Shown: positions 1-8,276, numbered from the stretch's first letter. The stretch is DNA of 24,553 bases from CAYOID01 sp964573115 (GCA_964573115.1 CAZNIP010000045.1:1-24553); one strand, 5' to 3'. A program made the numbers and translations. The notes: generated by a model from the letters alone, not told the origin.

Positions 1-37
1 GAGGGGGGTGATCAGTGAAGGACATGGTTCTCAGGTC

Positions 38-58
38 AGCCCGGCCGCTGGCCGGGCT
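38..58. repeat. Palindrome with GCC/GGC tip
   Basis: A perfect inverted repeat with 9-base arms (AGCCCGGCC and GGCCGGGCT) and a 3-base loop. No T-run follows on either strand, so it is not an obvious intrinsic terminator. It is almost the same as the palindrome at 24364-24386 at the other end of the window, which points to a dispersed REP-like element. It lies next to the 14-base sequence at 57-70 that recurs inverted at 24203-24216. Confidence 0.6.
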
Positions 59-99
59 CGTATGAAACTTCGAAAGAAAGAACCCCTCAGCCTTCGGCA

Positions 100-121
100 G
101 CTCCCCTGAGTACAGGGGAGC
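100..121. repeat. REP-like hairpin, 9-bp arms
   Basis: The arms GCTCCCCTG and CAGGGGAGC flank a 4-base loop (AGTA), preceded by a CCTTCGGCAG stretch. The layout resembles dispersed intergenic REP-like elements seen in many bacterial genomes; the family resemblance is from memory and untested. No gene was found in 1-277: this stretch holds only palindromes and AT-rich spacer. Confidence 0.45.
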
Positions 122-214
122 AGTCAGAGGAGCCAGCTTGAAAGTTTCTGCCTTGATCAAACTGGCAATGAATGAGCTGGAGCTATCAACCGAGTGTTCA
201 CGTTTTTACTCATA

Positions 215-258
215 AAATCATAGAGATAAATTCAGCTTTGCCAGAGGCAAAGCTGAAT
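215..258 (-). terminator. Rho-independent-type terminator of the aspC-serB operon
   Basis: A perfect 13-bp hairpin (230-258) with a 3-base loop lies 19 bases beyond the serB stop codon. Read on the minus strand it is followed by a T-rich tract starting TTTATCTC, not a pure U-run. Position and strength support termination of the minus-strand operon. The tip GCC-AGA-GGC is shared with other hairpins in the window. Confidence 0.7.
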
Positions 259-277
259 CCTGAAACCTTGCCCTGCC

Positions 278-1486
278 CTAGACCATGGCCTCCCTGTCCC
301 GCAGGCCGAGAAAGTAGAGGACCCCGTCCAGCCCGACATTGCTGATGGCCTGCTTGGCCCCTTCCCTGACCACGGGCTTGGCATGAAAGGCGATCCCCAG
401 ACCGGCCAGGTTGAGCATGGGCAGGTCGTTGGCCCCGTCCCCCACGGCAATGGTCTGCTCCAGGGAAATGCCCTCCCTCCGGGCCAGCTCGGACAGCAGG
501 TCGGCTTTTTTCTGCCCGTCGATGATCCTTCCAGCGATTCGCCCGGTCAGCCGACCGGACTCGATCTCCAGCTCATTGGCAAAGAGATGGTCGATGCCCA
601 GCCTGTTTTGAAGGACCCGGCCAAAGTAGGTGAAGCCCCCGGAGAGAATGGCGATTTTGTACCCCAGGGCCCGCAGGTTGGTGATCAGACGTTCCGCCCC
701 CTGAGTCAGGGGCAGGGACGCCGCGGTCTCCTCCAGGACTGAAACCTCCAGCCCCTTGAGCAGCCGGACCCGGCGCTTCAGGGACTGGGCGAAATCGAGT
801 TCGCCCCGCATGGCCGCCTCGGTCACTGCGGCCACGTCCCGGCCGACCCCGGCCCTGGCGGCCAGGTCGTCAATGACTTCGGCCTGGATGAGGGTGGAGT
901 CCATGTCAAAGGCGATGAGCCGGCGGTGCCTCCTGTACGGTGTCTCTTCCTGAAGGCCGATGTCCACTCCCAGTTCACCGGACAGGGAAAGGGCCCGATC
1001 CCGCATGGTTGGAAGGTCATGGGGGTCGCCGCGCAGGACGCATTCCAGGCAGGTCACCCCGGCGTTCTCCTGGAGGGGCTTTCTGGCTGAAAGTCGACGG
1101 ATGCCCTGGACTTCCAGGCCGTGTTCATGGACCAGGCCGGAGATGGCCGCCAGGTGTCTGGCGGTCAGGGACTGTCCCAAAAGGGTGACAATGGTCTGCT
1201 TTGTCCGCTGGGCCTGGACCCAGGAGTGGTACTCCTCCCGGGCAATGGTGGAGAAGGTCATTTCCAGGCCCAGGGTATGGGCCTCGAACAGGAGGTCCTT
1301 GAGCATCGGCGTGGTCTGCTCCTGACAGGGGACCTCCAGCAGCAGGGACAGGGAGTTGGTCTCGTGGACAATGGCCTGGGAGAGGTCGAGGATGTTGACT
1401 TCGTAGCGTTCCAGGGAGCCGGCCAGGGCGGCCAGTTGCCCCGGGGCATTGGCCCCGGTGATGGCGATGAGGATGACTTCAGACAT
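278..1486 (-). CDS. serB: Phosphoserine phosphatase with two N-terminal ACT domains
   Basis: Hydrolyses O-phosphoserine to serine, the last step of serine synthesis in the cytoplasm. The 402-residue protein has two ACT-like regions (about 1-80 and 95-180) and a C-terminal HAD phosphatase domain. Visible HAD motifs are FDMDST at 193-198 (nucleophile D194, acid/base D196), LSGG at 281-284 and GDGANDLPML at 349-358. ACT domains in SerB relatives usually bind amino acids, so allosteric feedback is likely but inferred. The chosen ATG follows a modest AGGAC ribosome binding site and avoids overlap with the upstream aminotransferase; in-frame starts at 1501 and 1528 also exist. It is the second gene of a minus-strand pair, 19 bases after the aspC-like stop, and ends at a strong hairpin. 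Confidence 0.93.
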   Translation of the reverse strand: MSEVILIAITGANAPGQLAALAGSLERYEVNILDLSQAIVHETNSLSLLLEVPCQEQTTPMLKDLLFEAHTLGLEMTFSTIAREEYHSWVQAQRTKQTIVTLLGQSLTARHLAAISGLVHEHGLEVQGIRRLSARKPLQENAGVTCLECVLRGDPHDLPTMRDRALSLSGELGVDIGLQEETPYRRHRRLIAFDMDSTLIQAEVIDDLAARAGVGRDVAAVTEAAMRGELDFAQSLKRRVRLLKGLEVSVLEETAASLPLTQGAERLITNLRALGYKIAILSGGFTYFGRVLQNRLGIDHLFANELEIESGRLTGRIAGRIIDGQKKADLLSELARREGISLEQTIAVGDGANDLPMLNLAGLGIAFHAKPVVREGAKQAISNVGLDGVLYFLGLRDREAMV

Positions 1487-1505
1487 GGTCCTGTCCGGCA
1501 TGGGC

Positions 1506-2684
1506 TCAACGCATGGCCTGCAGGGCATGACCGATCCGCTCCAGGCCCTGCATCAGGGTCAGCTCATCCGTGGCGTAGGACAGGCGCAGGCAGCGGTCGT
1601 CGCCAAAGGCCCTGCCCGGGACCAGGGCCACTTCAGCCTTGTCCAGGAGGTGGGCGCAGAGGGCCGTGGAATCGGGTATGGCAGAGGAGAAGGTGCTGTC
1701 CAGTCTGGGGAAGAGGTAGAAGGCGCCTTCTGGCTCGGGGCACTGCACCTCAGGCCAGGTGGCCATGATCTCCATGGCCTTGTCCCGCCGGGCACGAAAG
1801 ATGCGGCGCTGCTCTTCCAGGAAGTCCCAGGACCCGGTCAGGGCTGCCAGGGCGGCTTTCTGGGCGATGGAGCAGATGTTTGACGTCGACTGACCCTGTA
1901 TCTTGGACAAACTGGCAATGATCCTGGGATCCGCGAGCACATACCCGATCCTCCAGCCGGTCAGGGCAAAGCACTTGGAGAGGCCGTTGACCACGGCCAC
2001 CTGTTCCGGGGCCTTGTGCAGCCAGTGAACGGCGGTGGCTGGTTCGGCCGGGGGGTAGACAAACTGGTCGTAGATTTCGTCCGAGATCACGAAGAGGTCC
2101 TGGCTGATGGCCCAGTCGATGATCTGGTCCAGACGCTGCTGCGAGTAGTGGCACCCGGTGGGGTTGGAGGGCGTGTTCAGGATGAGGACCCTGGTCTTCG
2201 AGGTCAGGGCGGACTCCAGGTCACTGGGGTTGAGCAGGAAGGACTGTTCCGGCTGTGTGGGCACGATGACCGGGGTGCCCTCGGCCAGACTGACCATGTC
2301 CGGGTAGCTGACCCAGTAGGGGGCCGGAATGAGCACCTCATCCCCTGGATCGAGCAGGATCTGGCAGAGGTTGTACAAACCCTGCTTCCCGCCGTTGGTC
2401 ACCACGGTCATGTCAGCGGCGGCAGGGAAGGCGTACTGGTGCTGGAAGTAGTCAGCCACGGCCTGTCTGAGCTCAGGTATCCCGGGGACAGGCGTGTAGC
2501 GTGAAAATCCCAGGTCGATGGCTTCCCTGGCTGCCTGGAGCACGTGCTCAGGAGGCGGAAAATCTGGTTCGCCGGCTGCCAGGCTGAGCACATCCCTGCC
2601 CTGGGCCCTGAGCTGGCTGGCTTTGGCATTGATGGTCAAGGTCGCCGAGGGCTGGACCTGCTGAATTCGGGTAGAGAGCTTCAT
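1506..2684 (-). CDS. aspC: Pyridoxal-phosphate aspartate-type aminotransferase (class I/II)
   Basis: Cytoplasmic fold-type I aminotransferase, most likely aspartate/2-oxoglutarate, of the I-gamma group. In 392 residues it shows GEPDF at 38-42, the TPSNPTG motif ending at 177, SDEIYD at 201-206, the PLP-binding lysine K237 in NGLSKCFALTGWRIGY, and the carboxylate-binding arginine R367 in RLSY. The start at 2684 follows AAGGAC and matches the usual family N-terminus (KLSTRIQQVQPSATL). An in-frame ATG at 2714 would add ten non-conserved residues. It is transcribed with serB, a sensible pairing because both feed amino-acid synthesis. Exact substrate (aspartate, or prephenate or another amino acid) cannot be settled by eye; the symbol is used in the broad sense. 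Confidence 0.88.
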   Translation of the reverse strand: MKLSTRIQQVQPSATLTINAKASQLRAQGRDVLSLAAGEPDFPPPEHVLQAAREAIDLGFSRYTPVPGIPELRQAVADYFQHQYAFPAAADMTVVTNGGKQGLYNLCQILLDPGDEVLIPAPYWVSYPDMVSLAEGTPVIVPTQPEQSFLLNPSDLESALTSKTRVLILNTPSNPTGCHYSQQRLDQIIDWAISQDLFVISDEIYDQFVYPPAEPATAVHWLHKAPEQVAVVNGLSKCFALTGWRIGYVLADPRIIASLSKIQGQSTSNICSIAQKAALAALTGSWDFLEEQRRIFRARRDKAMEIMATWPEVQCPEPEGAFYLFPRLDSTFSSAIPDSTALCAHLLDKAEVALVPGRAFGDDRCLRLSYATDELTLMQGLERIGHALQAMR

Positions 2685-2749
2685 GGGCCTTGTCCTTGTT
2701 TGGTTCGAGTTCAACCCTGTCTGTTTCGATGCACGCGCATCCCTGAACC

Positions 2750-2766
2750 TCCCATCTCAGATGGGA
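2750..2766. promoter_or_regulatory. 17-bp operator-like dyad between aspC and lysO
   Basis: The arms TCCCATCT and AGATGGGA are perfect and separated by one base. The dyad lies in the 250-bp space between divergent aspC (minus) and lysO (plus), 66 bases upstream of aspC and 168 upstream of lysO. The single-base centre suits a dimeric repressor site better than an RNA hairpin, although four T residues follow on the plus strand, so a weak terminator or attenuator is an alternative. No promoter boxes nearby are strong enough to list. Confidence 0.4.
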
Positions 2767-2934
2767 TTTTCGTACCACAAATGAAGACCGCTTTCCAATC
2801 ACGCCTGACCCCGGCCTGCGAGGCTCTGGATGGATTGCTTCTGTCCGGTCATTCTGATAGGGGTGTGCGCTTGATCGCGCCCAACGTCCATTCACGTGTG
2901 GAGCGCGTCCTCTGACCGCGCTGACGGAGATTGT

Positions 2935-3210
2935 ATGCTGATCATCATCGCCTGCTTCATCGCTGGAATCCTGGCCGGCATCGCCTTGAGGGGGCGAACC
3001 CGCATTCTGGGCTGGGTCTCAAAGGCCACAGACCTGGCAGTGGGGTTTCTGCTCTTTGTCCTGGGCGTGTCCATCGGGGTCAACGAGGAGGTCATCGCCA
3101 ACCTGCCCAGCCTGGGCCTGGAGGGCCTGGCCCTCTCCCTGGGAGCCATTGCCGGCAGCATTGCAGCGGTCAGCCCGCTGAAGAAGCTCTTTGCCGGGGA
3201 GTCCGCATGA
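2935..3210 (+). CDS. lysO: LysO-family lysine exporter, N-terminal part (split gene)
   Basis: A 91-residue membrane protein with three hydrophobic segments (about 2-20, 30-50 and 65-82), including LLFVLGVSIGVNEEVI, typical of the N-terminal part of the DUF340/LysO family. In Escherichia coli LysO is one protein of about 300 residues that exports lysine through the inner membrane. Here the family is divided into two reading frames that overlap by four bases (ATGA at 3207-3210), a layout also seen in other bacteria. The start ATG follows GGAGA with short spacing; an in-frame start at 2896 would add a polar extension. The two products are expected to form one transporter. Substrate specificity is inferred from family only. 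Confidence 0.8.
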   Translation: MLIIIACFIAGILAGIALRGRTRILGWVSKATDLAVGFLLFVLGVSIGVNEEVIANLPSLGLEGLALSLGAIAGSIAAVSPLKKLFAGESA

Positions 3211-3806
3211 AGGGCAGCCTGATCCTGGTCGGTCTCTTTGTCCTGGGCATCGTCGCCGGCAGGCTGGACATGGTGCCCGCCTTTCTGGTTCAGGGCAGGG
3301 CCGAGCTTCTGATCCTCTACGGCCTGCTCTTTCTGGTGGGTATTGGCGTGGGCTGCGACTCCAGGGCCTTGAACAGCATCCTGCGGCTCAATGTCCCCGG
3401 CCTCATGGTGCCGGTCATGGTGGCGGCAGGCTCTCTGGCCGGGGCGGCAGCGGTGTCCCTTGTCCTGACCAGGATCTCGGTCCAGGACGGGCTGGCCGTG
3501 GGAGCGGGCTTTGGCTACTACAGCCTCTCCAGCATCCTCATCAAGCAGATCAGAGGTGAGGTCCTGGGGGTCATCGGGCTGTTGTCGAACATCTTCAGGG
3601 AGGTCCTGACCATCCTGCTGGCCCCGGTCCTGACCAGGGTCTTTGGCAAGCTGGCCCCCATCGCCTGTGGCGGGGCCACGAGCATGGACACCACTCTTCC
3701 GATCATTCACAAATGCGTGGGAACCAGATTTGCGGTCATCGCGGTCATCAACGGGATCGTGCTCAGCATGCTGGTCCCTTTTCTGGTCCCGTTCCTGCTT
3801 GGGTGA
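3207..3806 (+). CDS. lysO: LysO-family lysine exporter, C-terminal part (split gene)
   Basis: A 199-residue, very hydrophobic protein with about six membrane segments. It matches the C-terminal part of the LysO family: a GIGVGCDS motif in the second segment, a GFGYYSLSSILI stretch around residues 101-112, and CGGATSMDTTLP near 155-166. Its ATG overlaps the stop codon of the N-terminal half (ATGA), so translation is probably coupled and the halves made in equal amounts. No frameshift needs to be assumed, since each half has its own start and stop. It ends 16 bases before the convergent MerR-type gene. Family assignment is firm; lysine as the transported molecule follows from the characterised E. 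coli member. Confidence 0.85.
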   Translation: MKGSLILVGLFVLGIVAGRLDMVPAFLVQGRAELLILYGLLFLVGIGVGCDSRALNSILRLNVPGLMVPVMVAAGSLAGAAAVSLVLTRISVQDGLAVGAGFGYYSLSSILIKQIRGEVLGVIGLLSNIFREVLTILLAPVLTRVFGKLAPIACGGATSMDTTLPIIHKCVGTRFAVIAVINGIVLSMLVPFLVPFLLG

Positions 3807-3822
3807 AGGGTCATGGACAGCG

Positions 3823-4131
3823 TCAGCGGAGCATGTCCTTGATGATCAGGATCTCCTGCCGGAGGTCCTGGAGCAGGTTCCACCACTGGTCGTGCTCCTC
3901 CAGCCTCCGCCTGGCTCCCTCGATGGTCAAGCCCTGAGTGTAGAGCAGATGCTTGATCCGGCGGATCATGACGATGTGCTCGTCAGTGTAGAGCCGCTGG
4001 CCCTTGGGCGTCCTGATCGGTCTGAGCTGCGGGAACTCGGATTCCCAGAAGCGGAGGACATAGGGCTCGAGGTCGAGCATCTGGGCGGCATGACCGATCT
4101 TGTACGTTCGAAGCCCACTCTCCTCGTGCAT
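3823..4131 (-). CDS. MerR-family transcriptional regulator, small
   Basis: A 102-residue DNA-binding protein with an N-terminal MerR-type winged helix-turn-helix: YKIGHAAQMLDLEPYVLRFWE (about 10-30), then the wing with RTPKGQRLYTDEHI (about 40-53), then a C-terminal helix likely to form the dimer coiled coil (70-102). There is no effector-binding domain or cysteine set for metals, so the signal sensed is unknown. It is the last gene of the thrS-pheT operon, 23 bases after the pheT stop, with a GAGG ribosome binding site. A small MerR protein after pheT is, from memory, common in Desulfovibrionales. It may regulate this operon or be a global regulator; the sequence does not say which. Confidence 0.88.
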   Translation of the reverse strand: MHEESGLRTYKIGHAAQMLDLEPYVLRFWESEFPQLRPIRTPKGQRLYTDEHIVMIRRIKHLLYTQGLTIEGARRRLEEHDQWWNLLQDLRQEILIIKDMLR

Positions 4132-4154
4132 GGCACCCGCCTCAGGTCACAGGT

Positions 4155-6575
4155 TCATGGAAATCGAAGGGGCAGAGCATCGATGAGCAGCTGGCCAAGC
4201 CTGGAGTGCTGCTTGTCCACTTCCCTGTCTGTCAGGGTCTTGGATGGGTGGCGATAGGTCATGCGCAAGGTCAGGCTGCGCTCTGCAGACCCCTCAGGCT
4301 GGTAGATGTCGGCCAGGGTGCAGGATTCCAGCACAGGAACCGCTGCGGCGTCAATGACCCCGATGATGGACTCAAAAGCCACCTCACCGGTTCCGATGAG
4401 GGTCATGTCCCGATGAACCGGGGGGAACTTGGGCCAGGGCCTGTAGGCGATGGATCCCTGACAGGAGAGGGCGTAGAGGGTGTCCAGGTGCAGCTCGGCC
4501 ATCCAGACCGGGGTTCTGGCCCTGTAGTCCCGGGCCTGTTCGGTCTTGAGCTGGCCCGTGTGCCCGCAGACCTCCCCGGACAGCTCGATGGCCACGGCCG
4601 GAAAGAGGAAGGGATGCTCTTCAAGCAGGACCCAGCGGGGGGCGTCCAGGCCAAGGGTGGTCAGGAGATGCTCGATGACACCCTTGATATCGTGATAGTC
4701 CACGGCCTGGTCTTCCCAGGGCCAGGTCTCGGGGTGCCTCCTGCCATGCAGGACCAGTCCCAGGGCTGTCCTTTCCAGGGCCGTGGTTTCTGACTCTGGA
4801 TGGTGTTCAAAGGTCCTGGCCACCTCGAAGAGGCGCAGGTCCTGATGTCCCTGGTTGAGATTGCTCTCCAGCGACTGCAGGAGCCCGGGGGCCAGGGCCG
4901 GGCGAAGGCTGTCCTGGTCGGCGCTCAAGGGGTTCTGGACCGGGATGACCCCGGAGGTGTGCAGACCGAGCTTTTCCAGTTCAGCCGCACCGACAAAGCT
5001 GTAGTTCACGGCTTCCAAAAATCCGAGACCCTGGGCCCAGATCTTGATCTGCTTCATGAACTCGTAGGACGGCTGCTGCGGTCCGAAAACCGGCACCGGC
5101 TCAGGCCTGTGCAGGGGCTTGGCGATTCTGGGGAGCGTCTCCGGGACGTTCTCCAGGCCATAGACCCGCCCGATCTCCTCAATGAGGTCCACTTCCCTCT
5201 CCAGATCCAGCCTGTAGCTGGGAGGGGTGACCGTCAGCTGTTCCGGGCCGGAATTGGCCAGGCTGCAGCCCAGGCTCTTCAGGCTCCGGGCACAGAAGCT
5301 CGAATCCACATCCAGCGCCAGGAGCTGCCTGGCCCGCTCCGGCCGAAAGACGATGGGCACGTCGGTCACCAGCGGACGGGGCTCGTTCCTGGCAATCCCG
5401 CTGAGCACACGTCCGCCGGTCAGCCGCTGAATCAGGCTGGCGGCCCGGTCGGTGGCCAGATCGGCGCCGCCCTGGTCGACGCCGCGCTCAAAACGGTACG
5501 ACGCCTCGCTGGACAGGTTCAAACGGCGGGCGGTCTTGCGAACGGTCCCCGGATGAAAAACGGCGCATTCGAGGAGGACATGGTCGCTGCCGGACGAAAT
5601 CTCACTGTTCTGACCGCCCATGACGCCGGCCAGGGCCACCGGCCTGGTCCCGTCCCAGATCAAAAGATCGTCGCGGCTCAGGATCCGCTCCTGTTCGTCG
5701 AGGGTGACCAGCCGCTGATGGTCCCTGGCCCTGGCCACCCGGACCGTTTTGCCCTCCAGGAGGTCGGCGTCAAAGGCGTGCAGAGGGTGGCCAAGCTCCA
5801 GGAGAACGTAGTTGGTCACGTCCACGATGGAGTTGATCGGCCTGACGCCCATGGACAGGAGCCTGTAGCGCATCCAGGCCGGGCTGGGGCCGATGTTCAC
5901 CCCCTGGATGATCCTGGCCTGGTAGAGGGGGCAGAGGTCGGGGTCGTCAATGGCGATGGTCACCTGAGAGGCCGTCGCTGGTTGGCTCTCGGTCAGCTCG
6001 GGGTCTGGAGGGGTCAGGGGCAGAGAGAAAGCAGCGGCCACCTCCCGGGCGACACCCAGAATGCTCAGGCAATCGGCCCTGTTTGGGGTGATGCCGATGT
6101 CGAAGATGAGATCGTCCAGGTTCAGGGCCTCCAGGAGACCGGTTCCTGGCGGGAACGCGTGCTCCAGGACCATGATCCCGGAGTGGTCCTCCCCGAGCTG
6201 GAGCTCCTTTTCCGAGCAGATCATGCCTTCGGAGAGCACCTTGCGGATCTTGGTCCGCTTGATCTGCATCCCGTCCGGGAGGGTCACGCCAACAGGGGCC
6301 ACGGCCACACACTGACCAGCCTGCACATTGGGGGCTCCACAGACGATCTGCAGGGAGGCTTCCTGGCCGACGTCAACCTGGCACAGGCTGAGCTTGTCTG
6401 CATTGGGATGGGGCTGGCAGTCGACGACCCGCCCGGTCACCAGATCCTGAAGCCGGGCAAAGGGTTTGAACTGTTCTTCGACCTCCAGCCCCCGCATGGT
6501 CAGGGTGTGCGCCAGCTGGTCGGAGGGGCCCTCGTACGGGGTGAGTTCTTTCAGCCAGTTTAAGCTCACGAGCAT
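4155..6575 (-). CDS. pheT: Phenylalanyl-tRNA synthetase beta subunit
   Basis: Beta subunit of the cytoplasmic alpha2-beta2 enzyme that charges tRNA-Phe. The 806-residue protein has the full domain set: N-terminal MLVSLNWLKEL, an EMAP/tRNA-binding domain (about 40-150, with HPNADKLSLCQVDVG), the B3/B4 editing region (about 215-390), B5 (about 405-475), the catalytic-like core (about 480-700) and a C-terminal FDX-ACB domain (about 710-806, PKFPPVHRDMTLI). The length is normal for the family. AGGAC lies 8 bases upstream of the ATG. It is downstream of pheS but separated from it by an unusually long 270-base spacer. No truncation or frameshift is visible. Confidence 0.97.
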   Translation of the reverse strand: MLVSLNWLKELTPYEGPSDQLAHTLTMRGLEVEEQFKPFARLQDLVTGRVVDCQPHPNADKLSLCQVDVGQEASLQIVCGAPNVQAGQCVAVAPVGVTLPDGMQIKRTKIRKVLSEGMICSEKELQLGEDHSGIMVLEHAFPPGTGLLEALNLDDLIFDIGITPNRADCLSILGVAREVAAAFSLPLTPPDPELTESQPATASQVTIAIDDPDLCPLYQARIIQGVNIGPSPAWMRYRLLSMGVRPINSIVDVTNYVLLELGHPLHAFDADLLEGKTVRVARARDHQRLVTLDEQERILSRDDLLIWDGTRPVALAGVMGGQNSEISSGSDHVLLECAVFHPGTVRKTARRLNLSSEASYRFERGVDQGGADLATDRAASLIQRLTGGRVLSGIARNEPRPLVTDVPIVFRPERARQLLALDVDSSFCARSLKSLGCSLANSGPEQLTVTPPSYRLDLEREVDLIEEIGRVYGLENVPETLPRIAKPLHRPEPVPVFGPQQPSYEFMKQIKIWAQGLGFLEAVNYSFVGAAELEKLGLHTSGVIPVQNPLSADQDSLRPALAPGLLQSLESNLNQGHQDLRLFEVARTFEHHPESETTALERTALGLVLHGRRHPETWPWEDQAVDYHDIKGVIEHLLTTLGLDAPRWVLLEEHPFLFPAVAIELSGEVCGHTGQLKTEQARDYRARTPVWMAELHLDTLYALSCQGSIAYRPWPKFPPVHRDMTLIGTGEVAFESIIGVIDAAAVPVLESCTLADIYQPEGSAERSLTLRMTYRHPSKTLTDREVDKQHSRLGQLLIDALPLRFP

Positions 6576-6845
6576 GGGTCGAGTCCTGGCTGACTGTTGC
6601 GGAATGACGTGGCGACTGAGCTTGAATGGCGTCAGCAGGGAGGCACGGCCTGGTGCGTCACTGAGTCTTGAGCCCTGCCACCGTGGGGAACAGTCAGCTG
6701 TCTAGGGTGATGTCCGCAAAGGGCCCGGGAATGCATGCTGCACAAGGTCGCATTCCTCAAGAGCCCGGGTCCTGCCTGCGTCGGTCATCGACGCGACACG
6801 GGGTGGTTCCTGCGTCCGGAGTGGGATGTTGCCGACGCATCTGGT
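6576..6845 (-). other. 270-base spacer between pheS and pheT with two dyads
   Basis: pheS and pheT usually sit close together; here 270 bases separate them and I find no gene on either strand. It contains an inverted repeat with arms GGAATGC (6728-6734) and GCATTCC (6750-6756), flanked by two CCCGGG sites, and a 6-bp dyad GCGTCG/CGACGC (6778-6794). Neither is followed by a T-run, so both are candidate mRNA structures rather than terminators. Function unknown. Confidence 0.4.
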
Positions 6846-7922
6846 TCAGAGCCCCCCTTCCACCGGAAGCTGCTGGAACTGCTGCAGAAAGCGAATGTCG
6901 TTTTCAAAGAAGAGCCTGAGGTCGTCGATCCCGTATTTGAGCATGGCCACCCGTTCCACGCCAAGGCCAAAGGCGAAGCCGGTGACGTCTTCAGGGTCGT
7001 AGTCCACGGCCCGGAAAACCTCCGGGTCGATCATGCCGCAGCCGAGGATCTCCACCCAGCCGGTCTGCTTGCAGACCCGGCAGGGTTCTCCAGAGCAGAA
7101 CCCGCTGCCTTTGCAGATCACGCAGCTGATGTCCACTTCGGCACTGGGTTCGGTGAAGGGGAAGAAGCTGGGCCGAAACCGGACCCTGGTCTCCGGGGAA
7201 AAGATGCGGTGGACAAAGGTGGTCAGCGTTCCGCGCAGGTCGGCCATGCTGACCTGGCGGTCCACAAGAAAGCCTTCGATCTGGTGGAACATGGGGGTGT
7301 GGGTCAGATCGGCATCCCGGCGGTAGACCTTGCCTGGGGCGATGGCGGCCACTGGCGGCGTCCGGTGGACCATGGTCCTGATCTGCAGGGGCGAGGTGTG
7401 GGTCCGCAGGACGATGGAATCGGAAACATACAGGGTGTCCTGCATGTCCCTGGCCGGGTGGTCCTGGGGAATGTTCAGGGCTTCGAAATTGTAGAAGTCG
7501 TTTTCGACCTCCGGGCCGGTCACGACCTCAAAACCGATGGCCGTGAAAATGGAGCAGATTTCGTCCAGAACAACGGTCACCGGGTGCGAAGACCCTATCC
7601 AGGGCCGACGTCCAGGCAGGGATGGATCAAAGGCGGCCTGCCTGGCGGCAGAGGCTTCCTCCTGGAGGGCCCTTTTCTTCCGGTCCACGAGTTCCAGGAG
7701 GGTCTTCTTGACTGCATTGACCTCCTGGCCTGCCTGTGGCCGCTCCTCTGCAGGGAGAGAGGGAAGGTCGGCCATGAGCCCGGCCAGCCTGCCCTTGCGG
7801 CCCAGGGTGGCCACCCGGAGGTCTTCCAGGGCCTGTTCCGTGTCCGCTTCCTGGAGGGCCTGTTCGAACTCCGAGGCCATCGAGCGCAGCTGTTGAATGA
7901 AATCCTGTCCGGTCCTGTTCAC
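6846..7922 (-). CDS. pheS: Phenylalanyl-tRNA synthetase alpha subunit
   Basis: Catalytic alpha subunit that activates phenylalanine and transfers it to tRNA-Phe. The 358-residue protein has an N-terminal coiled coil (about 1-95) and a class II core with TPMFHQIEGF (209-218) and motif 3, GFAFGLGVERVAML (315-328). Between residues 267 and 284 is a cysteine cluster (C267, C270, C276, C281, C284) that looks like a small zinc ribbon; some bacterial PheS proteins carry such an insert and E. coli does not. The start is GTG, immediately after the rplT stop codon, with AAAGGTG as ribosome binding site inside rplT, so translation is likely coupled. Confidence 0.96.
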   Translation of the reverse strand: MNRTGQDFIQQLRSMASEFEQALQEADTEQALEDLRVATLGRKGRLAGLMADLPSLPAEERPQAGQEVNAVKKTLLELVDRKKRALQEEASAARQAAFDPSLPGRRPWIGSSHPVTVVLDEICSIFTAIGFEVVTGPEVENDFYNFEALNIPQDHPARDMQDTLYVSDSIVLRTHTSPLQIRTMVHRTPPVAAIAPGKVYRRDADLTHTPMFHQIEGFLVDRQVSMADLRGTLTTFVHRIFSPETRVRFRPSFFPFTEPSAEVDISCVICKGSGFCSGEPCRVCKQTGWVEILGCGMIDPEVFRAVDYDPEDVTGFAFGLGVERVAMLKYGIDDLRLFFENDIRFLQQFQQLPVEGGL

Positions 7923-8276
7923 CTATTGCACCTTTGTTTTGGCCATTTCAGCCAGGTGAGCGAATCCGTCTGCGTCCGAGACCGCGATTTCGGCCAGCAT
8001 TTTGCGGTTGAGCTCGATCCCGTTCTGGCTGAGCCCGTTCATGAACGCGCTGTAGGACATCCCGTTCTGCCGGGCGGCTGCATTGATGCGGACGATCCAC
8101 AGCTTGCGAAAATCACGCTTTTTGCGCTTGCGGTCCTTGTATGCATTGCACAGGGCATGCTCGACCGTTTCCCTGGCCGTTCGAAAGAGCTTGCTGCGGC
8201 TCCCCCGATAGCCTTTGGCCATCTTCAGGACTTTTTTGTGCCTCTTGTGGGCTGTCTTTCCTCTTTTGACTCGCAT
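7923..8276 (-). CDS. rplT: 50S ribosomal protein L20
   Basis: A 117-residue basic protein that binds 23S rRNA early in assembly of the large subunit. The N-terminus MRVKRGKTAHKRHKKVLK and the following GYRGSRSKLFRTA stretch are diagnostic, as is DRKRKKRDFRKLWIVRINAA. AGGAGG lies 7 bases before the ATG. It follows rpmI by 70 bases and directly abuts pheS, the usual order. In E. coli and Bacillus L20 represses its own operon by binding the mRNA; the hairpins upstream of rpmI are candidate targets here. Confidence 0.98.
   Translation of the reverse strand: MRVKRGKTAHKRHKKVLKMAKGYRGSRSKLFRTARETVEHALCNAYKDRKRKKRDFRKLWIVRINAAARQNGMSYSAFMNGLSQNGIELNRKMLAEIAVSDADGFAHLAEMAKTKVQ

Noticed and set aside
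2715..2934. Lysine riboswitch upstream of lysO
   Set aside because: No stem pattern of the lysine riboswitch could be recognised; the only clear structure is a 17-bp dyad.
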